Assembly (NCBI GenBank): GCA_030267565.1
Contig: BRXU01000003.1
Coordinates: forward strand, 5,617,001 to 5,681,000
DNA from: Pleodorina starrii
Lineage: Eukaryota; Chlorophyta; Chlorophyceae; Chlamydomonadales; Volvocaceae
Reading direction: 5' to 3'
DNA: 64,000 nucleotides
Of the stretch, positions 24,601 through 39,500 are shown piece after piece. A program made the position numbers and the translations under genes. Under the pieces are notes generated by a model, which saw only the letters and a list, made by a program, of their open reading frames with translations, did not search any database and was not told the DNA's origin. The number at the start of each line of letters is the position of its first letter. Within the stretch, counting starts at the first letter, position 1.

Positions 24601-27600
24601 TCAGGATGGGTCGTCCAACCCGTCCGCCTCAGCGCCCGCGCCCTCCCCCTCCTCCCCCTTCGCCACCGCCACCGCCGCCACCACCACGGCCCGCGCCCCT
24701 GAAGCGCTCTCCGCCATTCCCTGCCCCTGCCCCTGCTCCTCCTTCGCCTTTTCCCCTTCAGCCGCCGCCCCCACAGCAGCGGCACCAGCAGCAGAAGCCA
24801 CAACGTCGCCTCGCTCGCCTTTGGCTCCGGTCCCAAGCTCCTCTGCCCGCGCCATGGGCGCCGGTGCGGCCTCCGATCCCGCCGCCGCCGCGGCCGCGGC
24901 TGCCGCCGCCGCCGCCGTAGCAGCCGCCGCCGCAGCTGCAGCCACAGCGTCCGAAGTCGCAGCGGCCAGCGGCGCAATGCGGCTCAGGTACTGCAGGCAG
25001 TCCGCCGCCAGTCCGCGGACCTCGTCGTACAAGCGCCGTACACGCGGCTGCGTCAGCGGCCGAAACTCGCCCTTGAAGAGCGTCGGGATGGACCAACTGG
25101 ACCGCTCAAACTCCTCCGCCAAGCTCGTACACGCGTCGCCGTCGCCGTCGCCGTCACCGCCGCCGCCGCCGTCGCTGCCGCCACCGCCGTCGTCTTCGCT
25201 CCAGGGAAGCACCAGCAGGCGGTACAGCACTTCATTGCACTGGCTGAACGAAGCCGCTGCGGCGGCGGCGGCCGTGACGGCCGCCTGCAGCACCGCGTCG
25301 CCTTCGGCGCCGCCGCCGCCGCCACCACTGTCGGCGCTGCCGCCGTCGGCGTTGGCGACGGCCGCGGCGGCGGCGGCAGCCGCAGCCGCCTCGGCGGCGG
25401 CGGGGCCCCAGGGCGCCAGCGGCAGCTTGTGGTGCGACGGCATTGCCGCCAGGGAGGCCAGCCCCTCGAGCAACTGGCTGTCCTTCAGGAGGGCGGAGAT
25501 CAGCGCGTCGCACCTGACGCACCGAAGAGGGAGGGTCGCGGAGGGCGGGTGGGTGGGTGGGTTAGTGTGCAGGTGACTCCACAACCGGTACCGGCGAACG
25601 CCGCCCCGCCATCCCGCCCCTCGGCGGTTCGGGGTTGTGTTGCCGCCGGCTGCCCCTGGCCGCCCTGTTCCACTGCTTCCCTTCGTCCCACTCTGCGCGC
25701 AGCAGGCTTCCTCCCACACCCCGAATTCCCCCCTTCCCCGCAAGCACCCCAAACACACCGACCTCGCCGCCGCCTCCGCGCGTGTCTGCGGGTCCAGCAT
25801 CGCCGCGGCCGCATCCGCCGCGCACTGCAGTACCGTCTTCCCGTTCTCGTACAGCCCAAGCACGTGTCGCCACGACACCCGCTCGTCCACCACCTGCTCG
25901 TCCAGCTCGTCCTCGCTGGCGTCGTCGCCGCCGCCGCCGCCTCCGCTGCCGCCGCTGCCCGGCTCCGCCGCTTCACCACTCCCAGCCCCCGCCGCCGCCT
26001 GCCCGTCAGCCGCACCGGACGTTGCGCCAGGGTGCTGCCCATCGCACGGGCGGTTGTGCTGCGGCTGGTCATGACGGTTGTGACGGTTGCGGGGGTGGTT
26101 GTAGTGTTGGTTGGGGTACGACGGCTCTGGCGAGCGCTCCTGCGCCTCCATTCGTTCCACGAGCATCCTCGACGCGGCCGCGCGCATCGTCTGCACCTCC
26201 GCCACCTCCCGCCGCAGCGCCGCCGCCGCGGCCGCCGCCGCCGCAGCGCCGCCGTCCGCGGCGTACGACAGTGCCGTACGCAGCGTCGCGAGTACGGTAT
26301 GCGCAATCATGAGCAGGTCCGCCAGCGTCAGCAGCTCGTCCACCATCTGCTCGCGCTGTGTCGTACACAGCCGGGACCAGGGCACCAGCTCCACGCGACG
26401 CGGTGGCGGCGTCGACGGTTGGTCGTTGGGCAGTGGCGGCGGCGGTTGAGGGTACGGCTCAACGGCCGCGCGCAGGGCGTTGACCAGGTGTTTGAATGCC
26501 AGCGCGGTGTCGGATCCCGGCTCCGGCGTCTCCTGCTCCTCACCCCCTTCGCCGCCATCAGCGGCGGCGGCACCGCTGCCGCTGCCGCTGGGCTGCTGCT
26601 GTTGTTGCTGCTGCTGCTGTTGCTGGTGCTGTGGAGGCGCCAGGATCTGTAAAGGGTAACGGGGTGGGAAAACGGTAGGCGGTTGCGGCGCTTTGGTTTC
26701 GGGGCTGCATCAACGCCCCATCGACCCGTTTACGGGAGCGACGGAAAAGGCCCCGGCTGTTCGCGCCTCACGCAACCCAGGCCCGGCGGCTCCGAAACTA
26801 GACGAACCAAGGAACCATCCAACCCCACAAAATACGACACGAGCCGAATCCCCACTAGGAAGCATGCCAAACCCGGTATGCGCGTGCTTACCCCCTCAAC
26901 ATTCCATTGCTCCCGACCCCCACAACGGGACCCAGCCCTCCCCGCCCCATCTCCCTCCCACGGCTCCCTCCCTCCCTTCCTCCCGTTGCCGTACCTCCTC
27001 CGCCATGATCAGTGCCGTACTTGGGCAGTACGACAGCAGCCGCGCCTCCGCCAGCAGCTCCGACAGGTCCGCCACGCCGTCAAGCACCAGGGGCACACAC
27101 CAGTTTAGCGCCGAAACCACGGCGCGGGGGTAGCCGCTGGCGGCAAGGTAGCTGTGGGCAGGTGCGGCCGTTGCGCCGTTGCGACGGCGGGACGGGAAAG
27201 GACGAGGAAAGGGCAGGAACAGGTTTTGGAGCACACAGCGGTGTGTATGAAGCAGACGCGCTTTCGCCGGGATTTTGACACGCCCGTAGATAGATAGATG
27301 GCCGCCGAAGGTGGGGCCCAGATGCCGTATGGGAAATCATCATGGTGGGGGCACGGCCGCGCAAACATGAGGCGCGGGCCTTCAGTTCAGTTCGTTTACC
27401 AGAAAAAGGTTGGGTGACAGTGCTATTACAGGTATGGATGCGAGGCGGGCGTCCAGGCACCAGTCGGGCAAGGGCGCCAGGACACCCGGAGATCGTTCAT
27501 TGCAACTTTTGGCGGGAGTCGCGGCCGCGACTGATGGCGGCGGCGGCCGAGGGTGTCCGGCGCTGGCGCTGTACGCCGTACCTGTACGACGCCAGACGCA

Positions 27601-30499
27601 GCGAGTGGCCGCCCGGCCACGTGGCCCGCCAGAGCGCCTGCGGGGCAGCGTGGACAGCACAGAGAGGGCGCGTGCATCACCGTCTCAATCAGGATGGAGA
27701 CGTCCCCCAACGGCAGGAGCACCACCACCACCACCACCACCACCACCGCCGCAAATAACCAAATAACAGCACACGTCGCGACGTTACGCCCCTGTGGAAA
27801 GCTGGTGCCAGCCCGAACGTAAACCCCTCGGCGTCTGCCCTCGGCGTTCCCGCCAAAGCCACCCCACCTTCCACTTCCTACTTCCCCTCCCTTAAACCCC
27901 GCCCCCGTCCCCGTCCCCCGCTGGCCTCAGGCCACCGCCGCCTCGTTCCCCCGCCCCCCCCCACCTGCATCTGCCGGCCCGCGCTCAACGCCGAGCCCAT
28001 CACATGACACGTGACGCTCGCGGCCCGCAGCGCCCGCCCCTCCTCCTGGCCCTCACTCTCCTCCTCCTCCTCCTCTCCCTCGTCCCCTGCCTCCCGCTCC
28101 TCTCCGCTGCTGCCGCCGCCGCCGCCTCCGTCGTCACCCCCGCCGCCGCCGCCGCCCTCGGCGGCCTCAGCCTCGGCCTCGTCGTCCTCTAGCAGCAGCA
28201 GCGTCTGAGCGGCGGCGGGAAGCTGCCCCACGAGCCCGCCCGGCCCCACCGCGCCGCCGCTGCCGCCGCCGATCACGTCGGCGGCGCCGCTGCCGCCGCC
28301 GCAACCGCTGCCGTACAGTACTTCCGGCAGCGTCTCCGCGCTGCGCGCCACCGCCCTCAGGCCGTAGCGCTGCGACCGCAGCAGCGCGCGGGTGATCTGC
28401 GGTCGGGAGGAGATGGAGCGGTGGCGAAAGGGCAATGTGGGGTCGATGCTATGATTGTCCGCTGCGGCAGCTGACAGCTGCGGCGGCACCGTGGCCGTGG
28501 CCCCAGTCGCAGGCAGCCCCCCACTCCCCGCTCCCTGCTCCCCACTCCCCTCCCTGCGGTATGGTTTTTAGTACCCACTCCTCTGCCCCTGCCCCGCTGC
28601 CCGCTGCCGCTCCCTCCACACCAGAGGGCCCCCGCGGGGAGAACCCCCCGTCCCCGCCCCCCGAGGAGTGGGAGGGTTTGTGCTGGGTGCTAGGTGCAGC
28701 CCGCGGTGACGTAACCCTCACCGAGCCGTATGCCGCACTTAACCCGCACCATGCACGTCGTAAACCACACACATTCACGGGGCACACGAGGCACACGGCG
28801 AACTGGCCCCGGACCGCTGACCGGTGACCGCGGTGACAGCGGTGACCGGTGCCCACCTGTCGGGCCACGAACTGCATCATGATGGCCCTGCAGGGGGGGG
28901 AGGTCCAGGGGGGGGAGGTCCAGGGAGGGGAGGTCCAGGGAGGGGAGTGGCGGAGGGGCGGAGGGAGCTGGAACGATGCTGGCAACGTCGAGTCGAGTTC
29001 ATCCTCCGCATGCGCGCATGCACGTGTGCGCGTGTGAGCGGTGGTGCGTGCTCGGTGTGCTTGGCGCAGCTGCCTGCCCTCCATGTACGGCACGTGGCTT
29101 CCCTTGTGTGGGTGTGCGTCCGTGCGTGTCTGCGTGCGAGTCCCGGTGCACGAGCCCGCTGCGTCACACATACCACCTCCAACACGTGGGGCCTCACCCA
29201 TGCCTCACATCGTCACATGCACCTCCACACAGCGCACACCCTCCATGCGCACCTGCCGTGCATGTTCCCGGGGTACGTCTCCGCGAACGCTACCGCCGCC
29301 GCCATGCACTCCTCATCCAGCCACAGGTTCAAGGTGGTTCCCGAGCGACCGGACGACGAGGAGCCGGCGGCGACCTGGGCGTGCAGATGCTCTGGTGACC
29401 GCGCGCCGTTGAGCCGCAGCGTGGGAGGGAGGGGGGAGGAGAAGCGCAGAGGAGGAGCGCGGGGTTAAGGGGCCTAGAGGCGGTCGGGACGTCAGGTGAG
29501 TGCCGGCGAGGAAACGCGGCGCTCTGAGGAGCGCCAGCAGGAAAAAGGGGGATTACGGTTCCTTGGGTGGAAAGGCTCGCTGTGTGCTGTGAGCCCCGTG
29601 CGTTGTGTGCTGTGTGCTGTGTACGGGGTGTGTGCTGTGTGCTGTGCACGTTGTATGGGGTGTGCGGTGTGGGCCAGAGGCCGGGACCCCTCAAGCGGGC
29701 GGAGTACAAAGCCCTGCCAACGCGCAACCCACCGGCCCGCCAGGGCCTGCCGCCCATCTTGCCGCCTCCCATCTCTCCCACGAACCTCGGCCTATCGGTA
29801 AGTGACACCCCCATCTCCACCAAAAGACTCCTCTCCCAACCCCCCGGAAAACACACCACACACGCCCGCGACGGCCCTCTCCCCCTCCCTCCCTCGCCCC
29901 CCACCCTCACCCTGGAACGCCCGAGTGGATGCCTGGTACAGGAACGCCCCACCGTACGGCACCACCAGGTGGCACAGCGGCAGCAGCAGCACCGTCTGAC
30001 GGAGCCACTCGGGACACTCCCGTCGCCGACCCACGGGTCGGCCGCCGCCCGGCTCGCCGCGGCGCGCGTCGTCGCCACCGCCGCCGGCGGCAGCGGCGGC
30101 GGTCGCGTCGAGTGCAGCGCCGAGCACGGCGCCGACGACGGCGCTTCGGAGGGCGGCCAGCCAGGGCGGCCGATGCCGGGTGGGCGTGTCGGCGACCACG
30201 AGAACACGCTGGTGCTCGCACCTGGCAGGGGGGGAGGTGAGGAGTGATATGCTCCTTTATATTAACATTGAGACACTGCGGACACTGCGGGGGAGGTTGA
30301 GTATTGCGCGGGGTGCTGAAACTCGATTTGCGGTGCAACAACCCTTGCACCCCGAAGCGTGGAAGGGGCCGAGGGCACATCGCCCCGAAACACTGCGCCC
30401 CGGGACGGCCGGACGGGCGGACCCACGGCAACACTCTCTGTATGCGCGTCCGTCGCCGCCGCGGCCCTCACCCGCACCCGCCATACCGCGCGTGCGGCA

Positions 30500-30542
<43 letters not shown>

Positions 30543-33500
30543 CTCGGGATGGCACAACAGAGGGGGGACTGGGACTGACGGCGCGCGGCGCGTGGCTCGC
30601 TCACCCCGATGCGGCCACCAGCGCCGCCCGCAGCTCCGCCGCCCAGCGGTACAGCGCCTCGGGGCCGGAGGGGCCGTCGGACAGCACCTGAAGCCCCAGG
30701 GCGAAAAGGAGACGGCGAGGGGGCGGGGGCGGGGGCTTGTTTGAGTGAAATGCAAAATTGGTCTTGACTTGACTTGGCTGCAGAGAACAGTGCGGGACGG
30801 GGGGGTCAGGGAGTGATATGCTCCTTTATATAACAATGGGGCGCGGGGGGCAGGAGTTTCGGGAGCCGTGGCAGCGATACAGTTGTACACACGGTCAGGA
30901 AACCAGCAGCCTGCTGGCGCGAGACCCAAGCCCCCCATGCCCCAAATCGAGCGACGCCAACACCAACGGCCGCAATCCTCCTCCACAGCTGCTCTTGCGC
31001 TTCTGTCCCTCGTCTTCTCTGGCCTCCTCCACCTGCCGCACCTTGGCGCCTTGGCGGCGCTCGACAACCTGTCATTCAGCATTCAACCACAGCCGCAAAT
31101 CTTCACAGCCAACCGCTCAACCGCCAACCAACCAACCAACCCGCCTGCCAACCAACCAACCCACCCACCTGCATCACCGCCGCCGGCGGCGCGGTGAAGT
31201 CCCCCTCCGGCGCGGCTTCGCTGAGGTACAGCACGTAGCAGTCTTCCAGGCTGCCGCCTCCGGCGGTGGCCGTCGCCGCCGCCGCCGCCGCCGCCGCTGC
31301 GGCCGCCGGCCCCACGGCGCCGCCCTCCGGCCCTCCCACCCGCGCGGTTCCTCCTCCCGGCCCCGGAGCCACCGAAGCCCCGCCTGCGCCCGCGCCAGAC
31401 ACCCTCGGGAAGACGTTGGCGGATGTGGCGAGATTGGCGAGAAGCGCAGATAGCGCCCTCTCCGTGCTGCAGGGCAGCGGCGGCGCCGGCGGGAGGGGCG
31501 GCGGCGGCGGAGGCGGCGCCGCCGCCGCCGCCGCCGCCTCAGGGCGTGGCGAGGGGCGCACCGGCGGCGGCGCGGCCGGGGATGTCGCTGCTGCTGCTGC
31601 TGCAGCTGTTTCTGTGTGGGAAGGGCCGGCCGAGGCCCGGTACGGCGAAGCCGACGTCGAGGGGGAGGGCGAGGAGGAGGGGGCGGCGCTGCGGGCCGGC
31701 GAGCCCGGGGCACTGTCCCGGCGGCCACTGACGCCCGGTGACTCGTCATCGTCATCATTACCACTAGCAGCTCCGCCGTCGCCGTCCTCCTCATCTTCAT
31801 CGCTGCCGTTCTCCGAATCGGTTGCCGCCGCCGCTGGCGGCGGCGTATGGGCTCCCGAAGCCACTGGCCGCCTAACAACAGCCTCGGCACCGGCGGCGGC
31901 CGCCGCCGCCGCCGCCGCCGCCGGCGGCGTCCCAATCGCTCTCTTGGCCGGGCACGCGGCCGGTGTCGGCGCGCTGGTGACGCTGCTGTGGGACGATGTC
32001 GTACTCGAGCGGGCGAGCCCACCACCGTACATGCCGTCGTACGGCCGTCGGCCATGGGACCCGTCGCTGCTGCCGTCGATCTCCGAATCCGACCTCAGCT
32101 GCGGCGACAGCGGCTGCATCCGCGACGGCGCGGCCGTTGCGCCGGCGCCGTCGGATTCGGTTTCGGAGCCCTGCTCGCTATCCGTGCCGTACTCCGGCCG
32201 CCGACCGGAGAAACCCACGCTGCCCGGCGGGTCCGAGTCGCTTCCTGAGCTGCCGTACTCCCCGCGGCGGCGCCGCGGCGGCATCCAGTCATCCGCCAGC
32301 TCAGCTGCCAGGCAGGCGCCTGCCGCTCCGGCGGCAGCGCTGGCGGGCGCTCCAGCGGCAGCGGGTTTGACGGTGGCGACGGTGACGCCAGCGGCGGTGG
32401 CGGCGGGCGGCCGACGCGGCGGCCATTCCTGTGTGGACGTACTGCTGGCGTCCGATTCTACCCCGGCGCCGCCGCAGCTGCCGCCAACGCCAAAGTCGCC
32501 AGGCGGGCATGGCCCGCCAGTACAACGCCCGCCCGCGGCGGCCGTGGCATCGGCGGGGGCATCGGCGGCGTCGGCCTTGTCGCCGTCGGCCGCGCGTACG
32601 ACGCGGCCCCTCTCGTACAGCGGCCGGCGGTTCCGCGGACGCGGCGCCACGCTGTCGTCGCTGCCGTCGTCGCCGAACCCGTAGCCGTAAGCTCGCGGAC
32701 AGCCGCCACCCAGCGCCATGCCGGCGGCGGCGAATGCGGCGCCGGGGCCAGCGGCGACGCCGACGTAACCCCGCGCCGGCCCGATGGTCGCAACGACGGA
32801 GCCCTCCGAGCCGTACGATACATGGCTGCCGCTGCGCCGCCTCCCAACGCCGCTGCCGCCGCTGCCGCCGCTGCTGCTGCTGCTGGTGTTGCCGTCCTTT
32901 TCATCATCGCTGCAAGACCGAGGGCTCTGGCGCCGCGGCGGAAGCGGCGGCGGCGGCGGCGGCGGTGGCTGCACCGGCAACGGTGAGGCCGTCATGGGCA
33001 CTGCATCCCCACGTCCGCCTCCCGCCGCCGCCGCCGCCAGCGCCGCCAGGGGAGTCGTGGCGTGCGTACGGCGGGCCATCAGGCGCCGTCGTTGCGGGCC
33101 ATTGGGCCCAGCATCCGACGTCCGCGGCCGCGCCCCGGCGGCGGCGCCAGCGGCGCCGTACGGGTCCCAATACCCTCCATCCTCTTCGTCGACGTCGTTG
33201 TCGTCGGCGGCACCAGCCTCGTCGCTTCCGCTGCTGCACCGCTCCTGCTCCGCCCTCCATGGCGGCCCAAACACGCCCGCCGCTTCTGCCGCCGCCGCCG
33301 CCGCCGTCGAAGGCTCCCTTCGCACGGAGCTCCCCTCAGGCTGCCGGCGGCCGCCAACACACCTCCCGCCACTTTTCCCACAGCTGGCGTCGCCACCGCT
33401 GCCGTACCCGTCGTCATATGTATGGATGCAGTCGTCGAGGCCGGCGTTGCCGACGCCGCTACCGCTGCGCCTGACGGTACGGCAGCCCTCCCTGAGCTGC

Positions 33501-36500
33501 TCTGCCGCCGCCGCCACCCCCGCCGCCGCCGGCGACGAGCGCCGCGGCGGTTCTGACCAGACGCCCGACCAGCTGCGGCCGCCCACGGCGGCGGCGGCGC
33601 CGCCGCCACCGCCGGGGACGGCGGCGCCGGCCTTGTGTACGATACACGCCTGCGTCGAGCCCAGGGAGGACTCGCAAGAAGAGGCGGCGGCCAAGGAGGA
33701 GGCGCGCGACGCAGGTGCGCTGGCAGTTTTAGCGCCCGTCAGCGGGGCGGCGGCGGCGGCGGCGCCGTCTTCCGCCGCCAGCCCTGCCGCCGCCGCGCCG
33801 TGCGCGGCAAGGCCGCAACTGCCTCGCGAGTGAAGGGCGTTGGGCTGGCTTGCGGCAGGTGGGTCGTGCGGCACCCGCGGCGTAAAGTTGACGCTGGTGG
33901 AGGTGGACGAATCTGAGCGGTCCTCGGAACCGGGGGAGGAGGTCGCGTAGCGGCGACGGCCCACGGCGGCGGCGGCGCGGTAGCGCTGGGCGGTCACGGC
34001 AACGGGCCTTGTCCTTTGGGCGCTGCCGCTCCGCCGTCGCGGACGACGGCCGCCGCCGTCCACACGGCCGCCGCTGCCATCATCGCCGCCCCCGCCGCCG
34101 CCGAGCGCGCCGGCGGCGCCGCCGCGGCGATGCGGCAGCAGCGGCGGTGCCGGCGCGATGACCGCCAGGACGGCTCCGGCGGCCATCGAGACCGAGACGG
34201 TGGCGGCGGCGGCGATGGCATCGACGCTGGTACCAGTCAGGCGGCCGGCCCCAGCGGCGCCGCTGTCCAGCGCGCCCATATCGCCGCCGACGCTCTCCAG
34301 TCCGTACTCAGGACCGTACCCGTGCGCCGACGACCCGTAGCCGCCCTGCGCGCTGCCGTACGACTCCACCGAGCTGGAGGAGCCGGCGCTCAGCCGGCGC
34401 GCCGCCGCCGCGGCGGCGGCGGCAGCGGCGGCGGCGCCGCCGCCGCCACCGCGGACGCCGCACGCGCGGACCTGCGCCTCCAGCATCGACCCATTGTCGT
34501 CGCCGCTGCCCTCCGACGGTGTGTCGTACGCGCTGCTGGCGGCACTGCTGCAGTACCTGCCGCCGCCAGCGCCGCCGACGTCACCAAACGCACCGGTGCC
34601 GGTGCCGCCCTCATCGTTCTGTAGCATGACGGCGGCGCCGAGGTACTCGTACGAGTCCAGCTCCCGGTCGGAGCTGTTGGACGAGCCGCTGCCGTCGCCG
34701 CCGCCACTGCCGCCGCCCCCATGTCCGTGTCGTACATTCGGCGGCAAGGACATGGCGTTCTGCCCGCCCAGCAGGAGCTCGGGATCCCGCCAGCCCTCCC
34801 TGATCGGCGTCGAGAATACCTCTACCGACTGGCTGCCGTTATCGCTGCCGTACGCGCGGCGGGAGCGGCGCCGGCGGCAAGCGGCGCCGGCGCTGATGGC
34901 GCCGACGCCCTTGAGCTGCCGCCGCGGCTGCAGCTGGTTCGACGGCTGCGGCGGCTGCGGCAGCGGCGACCGATGTGGGTTCGGACTGACTGCATCCGTC
35001 GTCGCCGTGTGCTTTGCCCCACCCTCCCGCCGTCCGCCGTTGCAGCTGATGTCGTCCTGCCTGGCTCTGCTGCCGCCGCTGCTGCCGCTGCCTCGCCGGG
35101 GGGCACCACGCAAGCCGGACCCACACTCCCCGGCCTGGCGACGCGTACAGCCTGCGCAGCCCTCATCGTCGTCGTCGTCGCCGCCGACGCTGCCGCCGCC
35201 ATCATTTGCGCTGCCGCTCGTGCCCTCATCGTCGCTCGTCCAATCCCCAAATGACTCCCCCGGCAGCATCACCCTGTGCATTGCATGGCGTGCATGAGGG
35301 GACATAAGGCCCTCTGGCGCCGCCGCCGCCGCTGCCGCCGCCGCCCCGGCGGCGGCCGCGGCGGCGCCGGTCGGGTCCGCCGCGCTGCTGTCGGCGGCCT
35401 TGGCGGCCGCTTCACAGCTTCCGGCGCCAGCGATAACCCCGGCGGCAGCTCCCTCGCTTTTGCTGCGACTGCTATTGCTGTTGCAGCTGCTGCTGCTGCT
35501 GTCGCCGCCGCTGTTGCTGCAGGCCGAAAGCTGCGGACCGGTGCTGCCGCTAGCCCCGCCGCCCGCGCCGTCATTCCCCAGCAGCGTCGCGGCGGGCTCC
35601 ACCCCAGCGGCCGCTGCCCGGACGCGCCCTGCTGCTGCTGCCGCCGCCGCATCGAGCGCCTGCTCCGGCGCCGCCTGATCGCGCCTCTCCACCAGGTCGC
35701 GTCCCTGCGCCTCCGCCGCCGCGCCCATAGCCTCCACCTCCGGCGGCAACGGCGCCGCCGCCGCGTCGCCGGCTCCCGCCGGAGCCGCCGCCGCGTCGCC
35801 CTCCCCGTCCTCCAGCTCGCGCTCCTCGTCGGCGGCCTCCAGCGCCGAAACCAGGTCCTCCAGCAGCCGTCGCTCCGGAACCGACAGCCCGCCCAGAAGC
35901 TCCTCATAGTAAAGCCGCAGTACCTCCATCTGCGCCGCCACGCCCTGCACGCCGCCGTCGCCGCTGCTGCCGCCGGCGGCGCCGTCAGAGCCGCCGTCAG
36001 AGGCCTCGCCGCCGTCGGCTCCCTCGGCCTGCAGCGCCCGCAGCACCCGGCGCATCTGACACAGCCCCAGCTGCAGCAACAGCCCACGGGAGAATCCCCA
36101 CTCGGGCTGACCCACGATGCGCGCCGCGATCACCTCCACGAACGCGACCCCCGCGGGCAGCTCGAATCGCGAGCCGCCGCCGCCGCCGCCGGCGCCTTCG
36201 CCCTCGCAGGCGGCAGCGGCGGTAACAAACGCGCCGGCGCCGCCACCGATGGCTCGCTGCAGGCAGCGCTGCACCGCCACCAGCGCCTCCACCGCCGCCT
36301 CCGCGCGCCACACCTCCGGGTCCTCCACCACCTCGGCGTCGCTGCGCTCACTGCCGTACAGCTCGTCCAAACGGGCCTGGGCGCGCTCCAGGCGCTCCGA
36401 GACCACCGCCAACTGCGCGCTGAGCTCGTCGACCGTCGCGGTCCCGCCGCCGCCGCCGGCGCCGTCAGCGCCCTCGCCGGCCGAAGCGGCATCGACCGCC

Positions 36501-39500
36501 TGCTGCTGCTGTTGCTGCAGCGGCGGGCTCGACAGCTGAGCCAGAAGTTCCGTCATAGCCGCCTCCACGAGATCCAGATTTCGGTTGTCCACGTAATCCA
36601 GGACGTTGCTGTCGAGCAGATCTCGCAGGCGTTCCCTGGAGCAGTCCAGCGGCGTGGCCTCGATGACCAGCGACCCAGGGGGAACCGCGGCGGCAGCGGC
36701 GGCGGCGGCCGCCGCCGCCGCCGAGCCGGCGGCGCCGGCGGCGCCGCCGGCCTTGGCCGCCATGACGGCGGCCGCGGCCGCGGCACGCGCCGCGCTGTCG
36801 AGCGGGCCCTGCCAGCCGGGCAGGCGCAGGAACATGGAGTGGGCGGCCGCCCGCATCCGAGTGGCGGCGTCCTGGCTGGCGAGGGTGGGGTGGGTCTCCG
36901 TGTAGCGCCGCCACAGGAGCTCCACTGTGGTCGGAAAAGGAGAGGTCAAGAGGAAAGTGGTTTCGGAGTTGGGAGGGGCCGACGCGGGGGCCGGAAGGGC
37001 GTGCAAATGGACGAAGAGTGCGCGCGGCGCTGCGGCCCAGACTCTTCTTCCCGCCCCGAACACGAACTGGCTCTTACGCACGGACCCGCCGGTGGCTGGG
37101 AAAAGCGCAGACAGCACGGGATCGTGTGGTGGTGTAATCGTGTGAATCCTCCGCCGTCGCGCGGCTGCGCGCCGCTATTAAGAAAACTGCGTTTCTCGGC
37201 AGTTGTGTAAACCGTTGCGTATCTGTGCGTGTGTGTGCGCATGCACCTGGCGAACGCGGCGGGCTGCACGGGAGGGAACGGACCGCTGCGCTCGGCAGCG
37301 CTCGACTGCGCCAGAGGTCTGGCGCCGCGCCCGGGGAATTCGTACCTAGGCCCTGGTTGCGATGATACGGCATAAAGGCGGCCTGCGCATCAGCGGTTGG
37401 GCAGCGACGGGGCGGACGGCAAGGCGAGTGGTGACCGGTAACCATGTTGGGCGTTGTTGGGGTGAAGGTCAGGGGCGTTGAGAGGGAGGGGGCCAACGGC
37501 CAAGGGAGAGCACGCAGGGGCGAGCTCCCACGGCCAGCGCCAGAGCCAACAACGGACGCCAAACGCGCACAAACCCCGCCCCCTCACTTCCGCTCCGATC
37601 CGCTCCCGCGCGCGAGCTACGCCGATGGCCCTTTGGGGGGAACGCCCGCGCGACCGCAATACCCCCTATACCAGATGGCGCTGCTCACTGCTCACCAGGA
37701 GCGGCGTGATGTCGCCGTCTCCGTCTCCGCCCAGTACCTCGCTGCTGAGGCGGCAGGGCAGGTCAACACGCGCGCCGCGGCCCAGCAGCATCTCCACACC
37801 TGCCAGACGGCCAGGCCAGCCAAGTCCACGGGGGGGGGAGTATTTGGGGGCTTGTAAAGCGAAAAAAAAGGATGCGTGGGTGAGGGGCGCGCGAGGAAAA
37901 CTCGCACTCTTGCGCACATCCGGCTGGATTCCCAGTTACGGTATCCAGGGTCCAAGCAGGAGCGGGGAGTACGATACGGGGATGCGATATAGTCAGGGTA
38001 AGGGGATACGTCGCCGCCCCGATGCTCACCCCCGTTTCGCAGCCGAGTCGTTCCCTCGTTTCGTTGCCCACCCACACGACGCCGCCTGTCGCTCACACCC
38101 CCCTCCCCATCCCCCATCCCGGTCACCCTCGCCCCACGCGTCACGCATCCGCCCACTCCCCTCTCAGCTGATTGTCGTTCTGGGTTCCTTTCTTGGGAAT
38201 CCATTTCTTGGGGTGTCCCTCCTCGGAGCACTCTCCGGGGATGCCTCACCCCCCACGACCACCATGCATAGGTACAGCCCATCTCGTTCCGTTGCTTTCC
38301 ATCCTCCGATCAAGCCCCCATCCCCTCCCATGTGCCCATCCCCTCCCATGTGCCCATCCCCTCCCATGTGCCCATCCCCTCCCATGTGCCCATCCCCTCC
38401 CATGTGCCCATCCCCTCCCATGTGCCCATCCCCTCCCATGTGCCCATCCCGCCCGGCCCGCCCGCCCCACCCAGCCTCTCACCAGATCCTCGTCCTCACC
38501 CCCTGCCCCTCACCACCTGCAGACCCGGCCACCCGCCCACCATCCTCGATTCACTTCACCGCGCGTATTCCTTCTCACCCCCCCCCCACCCAACCGACCC
38601 ACCCACCCTGCCTCGCCAGCTGCTCATCCGGGTCCACCGCATACGCCAGCATCAGGCTCATCTGCGGCGCCAGCGGCACATCCCCCTGCGCCGCCTCCGG
38701 ACCCGACAACAGCCCCACCGGCAGCACCAGGTCCCGATCGTCCGGGTGGAAGAACAGAACACCACCACCATCAGCTGCCGCGGAAGAGGCGGAGCCCGAG
38801 GCGGGGCCGGAGTCGGCGTCCGCGGCGGGCGACGACGGAGAGGCGTCCTGCCCCTGCCCCTGCCCCTGCCCCTGGGTGGCGGGAGGCTGGGTCGCGGGGG
38901 CGGGGGCCTTGCAGCGGTCGAGCAGCAAGGCCACGAGCTCGGGGCGGTAGAGCAGGACCGTCATGTTGGCCCGCAGCCAGCAAGCTGAGGGAAGAGGGAG
39001 GAACGGGAGGAAGGGCAGGGAGGTGAAAAAACGCTCCGGCAGGGCAGGGCGGGGCAGAGCAGGGCAGGACGGGTCGGGTCGGGGCGGAGTAATAAAGAAG
39101 AGACCGCAGGGCAGGGCAGAGCAGGGCAGGGTACCCCTCCTCCGCACCCCCTGCAGGTGAGTCATCCTTTGGGCGGGTCGTGCCGTTTCTAGGCGCTCGC
39201 GCCGTTGCTGATGTCGCGCGTGTTTGTCCGCCTGGGCCGATCCAACGGCGAGGCGGTCCCGGTTCCGCCCGGTATTGGTAAAGCTTCAAGCAAGCTTGGC
39301 AAGTGCTGCTGGGCCCATTCGCCAACATCACCTCGACGCTTTCGCTGCGGTTCGCATTCCTTCCTCCCCGCCCAACGCGCGCCCAGTTGCCGGTCCCCGC
39401 CCACCCCGCCTTCACCAACCACCCGGTCTCCGCCCACCCGACCACCCGAGAGCCTCACCCACAGCCTCCCGGTGCTGCTGTCCCAGCGCCGGGTGCTCCA

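Noticed and set aside
23234..24702. Overlapping frames of about 220-240 codons on both strands.
   Set aside because: They are low-complexity, mutually overlapping, with homopolymer and (CA)n tracts and no splice-consistent partner exons; treated as intergenic.
25429..26652. Plus-strand frame of about 400 codons over the last exons of the ankyrin gene.
   Set aside because: It is an antisense shadow; the minus-strand exons have matching splice sites and phase.
31266..37210. Long open frames on the plus strand opposite the giant ankyrin exon (about 470 and 640 codons).
   Set aside because: They mirror the GC-rich codon pattern of the minus-strand exon, show no domains, and cannot coexist with the phase-consistent minus-strand gene.
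38317..38447. 18-bp repeats read as a Pro/Met/Cys-rich repeat protein.
   Set aside because: They lie between two exons of the ankyrin gene that join in phase without them; frames stay open only because 18 is a multiple of three.
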